Shown here: positions 1-5,195 of the stretch, piece by piece | Numbering within the stretch: the stretch's first letter is position 1 | How the letters are laid out: each line of letters begins with the position of its first letter | Source: Cytophagaceae bacterium | Lineage (GTDB): Bacteria; Bacteroidota; Bacteroidia; Cytophagales; Spirosomataceae | Assembly (NCBI GenBank): GCA_947459055.1 | Contig: CANHCG010000156.1 | Location: 1 to 5,204, forward strand | DNA length: 5,204 bases | Direction: 5' to 3' | The notes under the pieces: generated by a model | Databases searched by the model: none | Seen by the model: only the letters and a program-made list of their open reading frames with translations | Told to the model about the DNA's origin: nothing | Program-made: the position numbers and the translations under genes

Positions 1-315
1 GATACCGAAAAGAACCTCAGCATCCTAGGAATTCCCGCCGGTCTAGGAGAAGAAGACGGGCAAATTTTGTTAGAGGGGATTTTGGAACAATTAAAAAATG
101 AGGCAAGTGACTTAACTGCTCACCGCCACGAAAAAATAGCCAAAGCCATGGCAAATCGAAGCGCGGCCCGTTTCCAACAACGAAAGCTCAATCCCGAAGA
201 AATGAACTCCCTCATCGGACAATTATTCGCCAGCAGCAATCCAAACTACTCCCCTAACGGCGAAGAAATCAGTCAATTACTGCCTGAAATGTCTTTGAAA
301 AATTTATTTAGCTAG
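1..315 (+). CDS. mutL: DNA mismatch repair protein MutL, C-terminal fragment
   Basis: This is the last 104 codons of MutL; the reading frame is open from the first base, so the gene starts to the left of the window. MutL is the ATP-dependent matchmaker of methyl-directed or nick-directed mismatch repair, linking MutS to downstream nicking and excision. The visible part belongs to the C-terminal dimerisation/endonuclease domain: a GIPAGL turn at fragment residues 11-16, then a helix leading to AKAMANRSA, then LNPEEMNSLIGQLFASSNPNYSPNG, which matches the family pattern of a basic Ala-Ser-rich helix, a (L)xxEEMxxLIxQL helix and a final NPxxxPxG turn. The usual GRP triplet at that turn is GEE here, and Cys residues often found in these motifs are absent. 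The only in-frame start-like codon inside is a TTG, which is not a plausible true start. The stop codon lies inside the 3' end of proC on the other strand. Confidence 0.9.
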   Translation, partial: DTEKNLSILGIPAGLGEEDGQILLEGILEQLKNEASDLTAHRHEKIAKAMANRSAARFQQRKLNPEEMNSLIGQLFASSNPNYSPNGEEISQLLPEMSLKNLFS

Positions 316-1104
316 TTCCACTGCCCGATCCCGCGCAGCAAAAATACCTTGTTGCAACCCAGTTCCCACACCCAATTCCCCAAAAGTCTTTAAAGCCGCC
401 TCCGTAGTACCTCCTTTTGAGGCCACCGCCTGAATCAGTTCATCTAAAGATTTATCACTTGTCTGCATCAAATGGTAGGAACCTAACATGGTTTGTTTGA
501 CCAATAAAGCCGACATCGCCGCATCAAACCCCATCGCCACCCCCGCATCAATCATCGATTTAATCAAATAAAAGAAATAGGCCGGACCACTTCCACTTAA
601 ACCGGTCACGGCATCCAATAAAGATTCATCCTCTAAAAATACTGCCCGGCCCGTCGAGTTAATCAAATTCTCCACCTTCCGAATATCCGAAAGACCCACG
701 GTTCCCGCCGCAGCAAAAGCCGTCATACCCATGCCCAAAAGAGCAGGAGTATTCGGCATAGCCCGAATAATTAACGCATGGCCTAAGCTTAATTGAATCT
801 GAGCAATCGGAATCCCTGCCATAATAGAAAGGATCAATTGGCCTGGTTGGATCACCTTCGCCAATTCACTTGACACAGAAGGATAATCCTGTGGCTTTAC
901 CGATAAAATTATCAAATCAACCCCGCCAACACGCTCAGAAATCGTATCAACGACCACACCCGCCTTTTGCTCTTGCAAAATATCCCCACGTTCCTTGTTT
1001 TTTTCGATGAGCAATAAATCCTCTTTACTCACCAAATTATATTGAATAAAGGAATTGGCAAATGCCATCCCCATATTGCCACAACCAATAATCGCTATTT
1101 TCAT
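304..1104 (-). CDS. proC: pyrroline-5-carboxylate reductase
   Basis: The 266-residue product is the usual length for this cytoplasmic enzyme, which reduces L-1-pyrroline-5-carboxylate to L-proline with NAD(P)H, the last step of proline synthesis. The N-terminal Rossmann fold starts at once with the dinucleotide loop GCGNMG (residues 7-12), followed by SVKPQ (68-72) and the RAMPNTP motif (114-120). The C-terminal helical dimerisation domain carries TGLSGSGPAYFF (167-178) and the family signature VASKGGTTEAAL (227-238), so all recognised motifs are intact. The ATG start is fixed by the Rossmann strand MKIAIIG beginning at residue 1. There is no Shine-Dalgarno; the start lies 6 bases after the stop of the TlpA-like gene, so it is probably read from the gatB transcript and may be translationally coupled. 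Its 3' end overlaps the convergent mutL by 12 bases, with no visible terminator between them. Confidence 0.96.
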   Translation of the reverse strand: MKIAIIGCGNMGMAFANSFIQYNLVSKEDLLLIEKNKERGDILQEQKAGVVVDTISERVGGVDLIILSVKPQDYPSVSSELAKVIQPGQLILSIMAGIPIAQIQLSLGHALIIRAMPNTPALLGMGMTAFAAAGTVGLSDIRKVENLINSTGRAVFLEDESLLDAVTGLSGSGPAYFFYLIKSMIDAGVAMGFDAAMSALLVKQTMLGSYHLMQTSDKSLDELIQAVASKGGTTEAALKTFGELGVGTGLQQGIFAARDRAVELAK

Positions 1105-1110
1105 ATACGT

Positions 1111-2232
1111 CTATTTTTTATCAGAAAACAAATCAGCTAAATACTGATCTAAAGCTGCGCCACGAAGGCCTTTGGCCATAATTTTACCTTCTTTGTCCAG
1201 TAAAAAAGTCATAGGAATGGCGGAAACTTGATAAGCTTGCGCCGCTACGGAATTCCAATATTGTAAATCCGACACATGTTTCCACACTAATTGGTCCGCC
1301 TCAATCGCCTTCAACCAAGCCGCCTTATCCTGATCCAAACTCACGCCATAAATTTCAAATCCCTTGTCTTTATAAGCAGCATAAGTTTTAATGACATTGG
1401 GGTTTTCGCGCCGACAAGGCCCGCACCAACTTGCCCAAAAATCAATTAATACATATTTTCCACGCAGAGAAGAAAGGGCTAATCGCTCGCCCGTTGGGGT
1501 ATTTAATGCAATCTCCGGAGCCTCTGAACCAACGCCCACACCCTTTAACCGCTTCAGATTTTCCAAGAATGGCCTTACTTGCGGATGGGTAGGGCGTACT
1601 TTTCGAAAACGCTCACCTACGGCTTCCAACGTAGCTAATTCCGTGTCCGTCGGAAGAAAATTTGTAGCCCATAAAGCCACCAAATTCGTCCCCATCGCCG
1701 GAATTAATGCTTTGATTTTTTCTAAGGTTTCGGTTTGCGCCTTGATAAATTCTTTTTGAATACGGTCTTGAGAACTAGGCGTTTTTTCAATTTCAAGGTT
1801 CCAAGCAGCTACTCTATTTTCCAAAGATTTCGAGATGGCTAATAATTGGTTCATATAGGTGAAATTCGGCGTATTTCCAGTCACAGTAAAGGTCCCTGGC
1901 TTTTCGGGCAAATTTATCCCTTCCGCCTGTACTTGCACTTTTTCCCCACCTTCTAGAATCAATAAGACCTTTTGAGGATTCGGAATATCGTAGAAATTCA
2001 GCAAATAAAATCCGCCTTGGTCCAAGACTTTGCCTTTAAATTGCACTTGTTTTTGGGCATTTGGCAATAAAGAATCGACCTTCACTGCCTGACCACGTCC
2101 ATTGATAAATTCTAAATAAATTTTCCGACCAGGCGCTACTTGATTTGCTTTGACGCTCACCGAAAAATCCTGCGCCACGGCACCCAAAGAGGTCAACAAA
2201 AAGGTAAAAAAAAGGTGAATCGTTCTCTTCAT
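1111..2232 (-). CDS. TlpA-like periplasmic thiol-disulfide oxidoreductase with DUF4369-like N-terminal domain
   Basis: The 373-residue protein begins with a Sec signal peptide (residues 1-20; basic KR, hydrophobic core, cleavage expected after AVA before Gln21), so it acts in the periplasm. Residues about 22-115 are beta-rich and look like the DUF4369 domain that precedes thioredoxin domains in many Bacteroidota proteins. A helical linker covers about 125-230. The thioredoxin-like AhpC/TSA domain spans about 234-370, with the redox motif WCGPC (Cys270 and Cys273), the WASWCGPCRRENP context typical of TlpA/ResA reductases, and the cis-proline loop SAIPMTF (Pro340). In this family such proteins usually reduce disulfides, for example in cytochrome c maturation or of damaged envelope proteins; the substrate here cannot be told. 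The ATG follows the gatB stop by 6 bases (ACCACC), and proC follows 6 bases downstream, so it sits mid-operon between two housekeeping genes. Confidence 0.9.
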   Translation of the reverse strand: MKRTIHLFFTFLLTSLGAVAQDFSVSVKANQVAPGRKIYLEFINGRGQAVKVDSLLPNAQKQVQFKGKVLDQGGFYLLNFYDIPNPQKVLLILEGGEKVQVQAEGINLPEKPGTFTVTGNTPNFTYMNQLLAISKSLENRVAAWNLEIEKTPSSQDRIQKEFIKAQTETLEKIKALIPAMGTNLVALWATNFLPTDTELATLEAVGERFRKVRPTHPQVRPFLENLKRLKGVGVGSEAPEIALNTPTGERLALSSLRGKYVLIDFWASWCGPCRRENPNVIKTYAAYKDKGFEIYGVSLDQDKAAWLKAIEADQLVWKHVSDLQYWNSVAAQAYQVSAIPMTFLLDKEGKIMAKGLRGAALDQYLADLFSDKK

Positions 2233-2238
2233 GGTGGT

Positions 2239-3699
2239 TTATTTTAAGGCTTGTAGCGCATCGGACATCAATTGATTCACCCGTTTCGGATCCGCGGTAC
2301 CTTTTGATTTTTTCATCACTTCTCCGATAAACAGCGCGATAAGTCCTTTTTTTCCTTGGTGATATTCTTTGACTTTGTCCGGATAGGCCGCTAAGGCTTC
2401 TTGGATTAAAACGGTCAATTGATCTTCTGATTGTCCTTGTGCCCAACCCTCTTTTTCTACTAAGGAAGCAGGTGATTCGTTAGGGTGTAGGAGGCAACGT
2501 GGAAATACTTGTTGGGCCGCCAAATTATGTGAAATCGTCCCCTTCTCAACCAATTCGATTAACTCGGCTAGGTTTCCAGGGGTGATTTGAAAATCAGTAA
2601 TCGACAAATTATGCTCATTCAAATAGGATTTGACGGGGCCTAATAACCAATTGGATATCGATTTAAAATGTTTGGTGAATTGAGCGGTGGCCTCGAAATA
2701 ACTGGCCATTTCGCGCGAATCGGCTAAAATATGGGCATCATAGGCGGGTAATTGATATACCTGCATTAATTTTTCTTCTTGTTCCCAGGGCAGGAGGGGC
2801 ATGGTGGATTTGATGTCGGCCAACCAATCCTCAGAAATTTCCAAAGGTGCTAAATCCGGTTCTGGAAAATAGCGGTAATCATTCATGGATTCCTTGACAC
2901 GCATGGAATGGGTGATTCCCGCGTGGGCATCAAAGGTCCTAGTTTCTTGGATAACCTGTCCACCAGCATTCAGCAATTGCTCCTGACGTACACATTCATG
3001 TTCGATGGCGCGCTGGATATTGCGAAGGGAATTCATGTTTTTGATCTCGACTTTAGTACCTAGGGTGGCGGAGCCTATTTTTCGAAGGGAAACATTGACA
3101 TCGCAACGAAGCGACCCTTCTTCCATATTACCATCACAAATTCCTAAATATCGGACCAATTTCCTCACTTCTGAGACCATCGCAAAAGCTTCCTCCGATG
3201 AGTGAATGGCAGGCTCTGTCACCATTTCAATTAAAGGAGTTCCTGCTCGATTATAATCTAAAAAACTAAATGGATTATCCCCTTCGTGCAGCGATTTTCC
3301 CGCATCTTCTTCCAAATGCACATGATGAAAAGGCAATGATTTCTCACCGGAGGCTAAACGAACACGAATCGCGCCGCCGATACAAATGGGTGTTTTATCT
3401 TGGGTAATTTGATAACCTTTGGGAAGATCAGGGTAAAAATAATTTTTACGATCAAAATTTTGCCAAGGGGCTATTTGAGATCCTAAGGCAATACCCATTT
3501 TAATGGCATATTCTACGGCCTTTTTATTCAATTTAGGCAGAGTACCAGGGTGACCTAGGGTAATGGCAGAAATAAGGGTATTGGACTCCTGACCGAAAAG
3601 AACAGGGTCACTGGCAAAGATTTTGGAACGAGTTTGTAATTGGGCGTGAATTTCCAAGCCAATGACAGGTTCGTATACAGAAGATTGAAATGAACTCAC
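2239..3699 (-). CDS. gatB: Asp-tRNA(Asn)/Glu-tRNA(Gln) amidotransferase subunit B
   Basis: GatB is the tRNA-binding and kinase subunit of the GatCAB complex, which activates Glu-tRNA(Gln) or Asp-tRNA(Asn) with ATP and amidates it using ammonia supplied by GatA. The 486-residue length is normal. Motifs in order: VIGLEIHAQL (12-21), YFYPDLPKGYQITQ (87-100), HLEEDAGKS (128-136), the GatB signature LDYNRAGTPLIEMVTEP (147-163), DGNMEEGSLRCDVNVS (189-204), EIKNMNS (218-224) and YFPEPDLAP (277-285). The C-terminal GatB/YqeY tRNA-binding tail ends with GLIALFIGEVMKKSKGTADP (452-471). The CPVCLG-type Cys motif of many GatBs is replaced by a Cys-free stretch before HPGTLP, as is usual in Bacteroidota. 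The start is GTG: it is the only canonical start codon between an in-frame upstream TAG and the essential N-terminal motif, since the next Met is residue 68. gatA and gatC are not in the window. Confidence 0.97.
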   Translation of the reverse strand: MSSFQSSVYEPVIGLEIHAQLQTRSKIFASDPVLFGQESNTLISAITLGHPGTLPKLNKKAVEYAIKMGIALGSQIAPWQNFDRKNYFYPDLPKGYQITQDKTPICIGGAIRVRLASGEKSLPFHHVHLEEDAGKSLHEGDNPFSFLDYNRAGTPLIEMVTEPAIHSSEEAFAMVSEVRKLVRYLGICDGNMEEGSLRCDVNVSLRKIGSATLGTKVEIKNMNSLRNIQRAIEHECVRQEQLLNAGGQVIQETRTFDAHAGITHSMRVKESMNDYRYFPEPDLAPLEISEDWLADIKSTMPLLPWEQEEKLMQVYQLPAYDAHILADSREMASYFEATAQFTKHFKSISNWLLGPVKSYLNEHNLSITDFQITPGNLAELIELVEKGTISHNLAAQQVFPRCLLHPNESPASLVEKEGWAQGQSEDQLTVLIQEALAAYPDKVKEYHQGKKGLIALFIGEVMKKSKGTADPKRVNQLMSDALQALK

Positions 3700-3705
3700 G
3701 CTACG

Positions 3706-3730
3706 ATCTTTAAAACAATGTGTTAAAGAT
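3706..3730. promoter_or_regulatory. 25-base near-perfect palindrome before gatB
   Basis: The two arms ATCTTTAA and TTAAAGAT are exact reverse complements and enclose an inner ACA/TGT pair. In all, 11 of 12 possible pairs match around a central base at 3718; the single mismatch is 3714/3722. The site ends 6 bases before the GTG of gatB and overlaps a candidate -7 element, so it could be an operator or, in RNA, a hairpin in the 5' leader that affects translation. It has no G+C-rich stem and no following T run, so it is not a terminator. No specific regulator can be named. Confidence 0.4.
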
Positions 3731-3741
3731 ACAAAAAGCTA
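3724..3741 (-). promoter_or_regulatory. candidate promoter for gatB operon
   Basis: Two overlapping minus-strand candidates each match 7 of 8 positions of the Bacteroidota -7 consensus TAnnTTTG: TATCTTTA (3724-3731) and TAGCTTTT (3734-3741). The second has TTC 18 bases upstream, one base off the -33 TTG; the first has no good -33 element. The gene to the right ends at 3756, so a promoter for gatB must lie about here unless transcription reads through from the MerC-like gene. The exact start site is uncertain. Confidence 0.3.
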
Positions 3742-3757
3742 GGCTTTAATTTAGCTT
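3732..3757 (-). terminator. weak candidate terminator after the MerC-like gene
   Basis: On the minus strand AAGCTA and TAGCTT (3757-3752 and 3741-3736) form a 6-base inverted repeat around a 10-base loop. It runs straight into TTT, giving a T run of five ending at 3733. The stem starts within the stop codon of the MerC-like gene. It is short and A+T-rich, so termination would be partial at best, and the same bases include a candidate gatB promoter element. Confidence 0.25.
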
Positions 3758-4157
3758 AGGAACTTATTTTACATGTACAAGCACTTTTATGCTGGTAGTT
3801 TACCCAATAGGCCACGGCGACAAAAACACCTAACAATAGGCCAAAGATCCATTCAGTCGCTTGGTTCGAAATAAAAATATCCAATACCTTACAAAGCAAA
3901 GCAAAGCCCAAAAAATAGAGCGGCAATGGTTTACGATGTTTTAAAAAATCTTGGATTAGCAAAAATGCCGCTAAACCAAAGCTCATGACAACTAATACCC
4001 ATTCCATCCGCGCACTGAAAGCCAGTGAACTCATGAAATAAGGCGCAAAGAAAAACAGCAAAGGCATAGATAAGCAATGTACGGCACAAACAAAAGAAAG
4101 GAATAATCCCATCTTTTCTAAGGGCACCATAGCTCTAACCTTTTTAAATTTAGACAT
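3756..4157 (-). CDS. MerC-family four-helix membrane protein
   Basis: This 133-residue inner-membrane protein has four predicted transmembrane helices at about 16-40, 52-69, 78-95 and 102-121. The first contains CAVHC (Cys24, His27, Cys28) followed by SMPLL, the hallmark of the MerC domain family, whose founding member carries mercuric ions across the inner membrane. A short C-terminal tail adds possible soft-metal ligands: His123, Cys127 and Cys129 (HKSACTC). No merA, merT, merP or merR gene is nearby, so mercury resistance is not supported. In Bacteroidota, MerC-domain proteins are often found beside Fur/Zur-type regulators and metal-linked outer-membrane genes, so a role in zinc or other divalent-metal handling is the better inference. 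The start is the ATG 8 bases after the lipoprotein stop, implying co-transcription under the same paired operators. The family assignment is firm; the transported metal is not known. Confidence 0.82.
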   Translation of the reverse strand: MSKFKKVRAMVPLEKMGLFLSFVCAVHCLSMPLLFFFAPYFMSSLAFSARMEWVLVVMSFGLAAFLLIQDFLKHRKPLPLYFLGFALLCKVLDIFISNQATEWIFGLLLGVFVAVAYWVNYQHKSACTCKISS

Positions 4158-4165
4158 TTAACGAA

Positions 4166-4720
4166 TTATTTAACTATTAGATCAAATTCCAAATCAACAT
4201 CTGTACTACCGCCATCTTCATCACCGGTTTTGGTGTTCTTCCCGTTAACTGGCGGTTGATGTTTAAGAATTAGTCGGAATTTTCCGGTTCCAGCGACGAA
4301 TTGAGTTTTACCTTTCGCTTTTAAGCCGATAGGTTTGCCGTTTTTGTCAAGATCGGTGGGAAGGATATTGAGTAGGGTAGTTGGGTTAACTTTATAGACA
4401 AATAAGTGGCTATCGCTTTCCGCTTCAATTTCCTTGGTAATATCATCCGCTGGGGATACGGATTCATTTAATATTTTAATTGCCAACGTATAATCAGCAT
4501 TTTTGTTTAATGTAATTTTTTCGAACTTCTCGGGAGCGGTTTTTGGATCACCGTCTTTATCTTGGAAAGTAAAGGTGGTGGATTGATTGTTGGCATCCGT
4601 AAAAACCAATTGAACAGTAGTAATCAATTCGTTATCGTCAGTCGGATGCACATCCTCTTGTTTTTTGCATTGCAAAAATAGGAGAGAAAAAACCAAAAGA
4701 GAAAATACCTTTTTCATCAT
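4166..4720 (-). CDS. predicted envelope lipoprotein, possibly metal-related
   Basis: The 184-residue product starts with a lipoprotein signal peptide: MMKK, a hydrophobic core, and a lipobox-like LFLQC with Cys18 as the likely lipidated residue. Gln at -1 is unusual. The mature protein opens KKQED, similar to the Lys-plus-acidic export signals that send Bacteroidota lipoproteins to the cell surface. The remainder is predicted beta-rich, with acidic loops DKDGD (54-58), DLDKNGKPIG (123-132) and TGDEDGGSTDVDLEFD (165-180), and two histidines in distinctive settings: SDSHLFVY (His105) and LKHQPP (His154). From memory, related Bacteroidota proteins keep similar NESVxPxxDIT, DxHxFxY and LxHQP blocks, which makes a conserved metal-binding fold plausible but unproven. 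It is the first gene of a two-gene unit with the MerC-like gene and lies behind a promoter covered by two identical palindromes. The start could be either of the two leading ATGs; the first is used here. Confidence 0.75.
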   Translation of the reverse strand: MMKKVFSLLVFSLLFLQCKKQEDVHPTDDNELITTVQLVFTDANNQSTTFTFQDKDGDPKTAPEKFEKITLNKNADYTLAIKILNESVSPADDITKEIEAESDSHLFVYKVNPTTLLNILPTDLDKNGKPIGLKAKGKTQFVAGTGKFRLILKHQPPVNGKNTKTGDEDGGSTDVDLEFDLIVK

Positions 4721-4800
4721 TGAACTAAATAAAGTGAAGTAATTTGACCTATCTCAATTTTCAATAAAATGGTTAAAAATCGAACATTAATATAATCTTG
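4721..4800 (-). other. A+T-rich 5' leader of the lipoprotein-MerC unit
   Basis: Between the proximal operator and the lipoprotein start are 80 A+T-rich bases. I see no gene, no strong hairpin and no Shine-Dalgarno before the ATG, which is normal in Bacteroidota. If the promoter at 4814-4842 is correct, the untranslated leader is about 85 bases. Confidence 0.4.
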
Positions 4801-4815
4801 TGCAATAGTGTTGCA
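4801..4815. promoter_or_regulatory. palindromic operator, promoter-proximal copy
   Basis: The site TGCAATAGTGTTGCA consists of TGCAA and its reverse complement TTGCA around a 5-base centre. Together with the preceding G (4800) it is identical over 16 bases to the copy at 4837-4852. It overlaps the -7 element (4814-4821) and the probable transcription start, so a bound protein would block transcription of the lipoprotein-MerC unit. A dyad of this size suits a Fur-family dimer such as Zur, an inference from the neighbouring genes. Confidence 0.65.
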
Positions 4816-4842
4816 AATATACGACAAAATTTAAAAGTGCAA
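4814..4842 (-). promoter_or_regulatory. promoter of the lipoprotein-MerC unit
   Basis: Reading the minus strand, the -33 element TTG (4842-4840) is followed by an 18-base spacer and TATATTTG (4821-4814), an exact match to the Bacteroidota -7 consensus TAnnTTTG. The -33 element lies inside the distal palindrome and the -7 element overlaps the proximal one. An A+T-rich tract at 4854-4865 lies just upstream and could act as an UP-like element. Transcription would start near 4806-4808. Confidence 0.65.
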
Positions 4843-4853
4843 TAGTGTTGCAC
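4837..4853. promoter_or_regulatory. palindromic operator, promoter-distal copy
   Basis: This second copy of the site extends the dyad by one pair (G4837 and C4853), giving a 17-base palindrome with the same TGCAA/TTGCA arms. Its centre is 37 bases, about 3.5 helical turns, from the other centre. It contains the -33 TTG of the promoter. The exact sequence identity of the two sites, including the non-palindromic middle, suggests selection for one regulator. Confidence 0.65.
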
Positions 4854-4917
4854 AAAAAAATTTTATGAGTGGGGGTAGAATAGTCCGAATGCGATAGTCC
4901 TAAGGCCGCAGGCCATT

Positions 4918-4947
4918 CCTTTGGCAATCCTGTAGGTTTGCCAAAGG
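4918..4947. repeat. perfect 10-base inverted repeat
   Basis: CCTTTGGCAA and TTGCCAAAGG are exact reverse complements separated by a 10-base loop. The loop can itself add two CC/GG pairs beyond a T-T mismatch. It is the strongest hairpin of the intergenic repeat, and no T run follows on either strand, so it is not an ordinary terminator. Confidence 0.7.
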
Positions 4948-4951
4948 TTGA

Positions 4952-4966
4952 GACGCAGCATGCGTC
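4952..4966. repeat. short GACGCA/TGCGTC hairpin
   Basis: A perfect 6-base stem with a 3-base GCA loop lies just 4 bases after the 10-base hairpin. It forms part of the same repeat unit. Confidence 0.6.
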
Positions 4967-5040
4967 GATTCATATCCTTTAACGCTGGTTCTAAGGCGAT
5001 AGTCCTATTTATCCTTGGGCCATCTCATTGATTTTTGGTC

Positions 5041-5074
5041 AAAAAAAAACCGCTCATACGATGGAGCGGTTTTT
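5041..5074 (-). terminator. rRNA operon rho-independent terminator
   Basis: On the minus strand, GAAAAACCGCTC pairs with GAGCGGTTTTT around an 8-base loop. The stem has six G+C-rich pairs (5064-5069 with 5050-5055) extended by A-T pairs, followed by a run of nine T (5049-5041). It begins 11 bases past the 3' end of 5S rRNA, so it ends the ribosomal RNA transcript before it can reach the lipoprotein promoter. With five T on the other side it could also stop plus-strand transcripts. Confidence 0.88.
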
Positions 5075-5085
5075 CGGATAATAAT

Positions 5086-5195
5086 TTGGAGCTTACTTAC
5101 TTTCCCGGGTTTGATCCCAGTATCATCAGCGGTGCGGGGCTTAACTTCTCTGTTCGAGATGGGAAGAGGTGAACACCCGTCCTATCGGCTCCATA
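5086..5195 (-). rRNA. rrf: 5S ribosomal RNA
   Basis: The minus strand carries the conserved 5S core: CACCTCTTCCCAT, then CGAAC (5156-5152), AGAGAAGTTAAGC with the near-universal AAGTTAAGC (5147-5139), and GATGATACTGG. The ends close helix I through GGAGC (5192-5188) and GCTCC (5092-5088), giving a full-length gene of about 110 bases. End positions are accurate to a few bases. It is the last gene of an rRNA operon whose 23S part must lie beyond the right edge. Confidence 0.95.

Larger units (their letters stand above)
4880..5007. repeat. hairpin-rich intergenic repeat with flanking direct repeats
   Basis: No gene is present here. A 12-base direct repeat GCGATAGTCCTA occurs at 4891-4902 and 4996-5007, with a third shorter copy of ATAGTCC at 4880-4886; CTAAGGC also occurs twice, after the first copy and before the last. 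Between the repeats lie three inverted repeats: GGCC/GGCC (4904-4914), a 10-base-stem hairpin (4918-4947) and GACGCA/TGCGTC (4952-4966). This layout suggests a REP-like or small non-autonomous mobile repeat. GAGACGCA-type hairpins recall dispersed intergenic repeats seen in some Bacteroidota and cyanobacteria. Confidence 0.5.

Noticed and set aside
67..315. An 82-codon plus-strand frame starting at TTG as a separate small gene
   Set aside because: The frame is open from base 1 and the whole stretch matches the MutL C-terminus, so the TTG is an internal Leu codon.
1391..1759. A 122-codon plus-strand frame
   Set aside because: It lies wholly antisense to the TlpA-like gene, covering its thioredoxin part, with no known motif.
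2036..2446. A 136-codon minus-strand frame spanning the gatB-TlpA junction
   Set aside because: It overlaps two well-supported genes in another frame, has no recognisable domain and a composition rich in Arg and Ser typical of shadow frames.
3005..3205. A 66-codon plus-strand frame
   Set aside because: It is wholly antisense to conserved gatB sequence, and no family resemblance was seen.
2239..3699. Loss of the CPVCLG cysteines in GatB as a defect
   Set aside because: GatB proteins of this phylum normally have Ser/Thr-type residues before HPGTLP, so this is a lineage feature and not damage.
3756..4157. Mercury resistance operon
   Set aside because: Only the MerC-type domain is present; merA, merT, merP and merR are absent and the neighbour is a non-mer lipoprotein.
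4800..4853. CRISPR array from the repeated 16-base unit
   Set aside because: There are only two copies with a 21-base gap that contains promoter elements, and the repeat is a short palindrome; operators explain it better.
4918..4947. Rho-independent terminator
   Set aside because: The stem is perfect but no T run follows on either strand, and no gene ends here; it belongs to the repeat cluster.
4861..5085. tRNA or protein gene in the space before 5S rRNA
   Set aside because: No cloverleaf, T-loop consensus or credible open frame was found; only hairpins, direct repeats and the terminator are visible.
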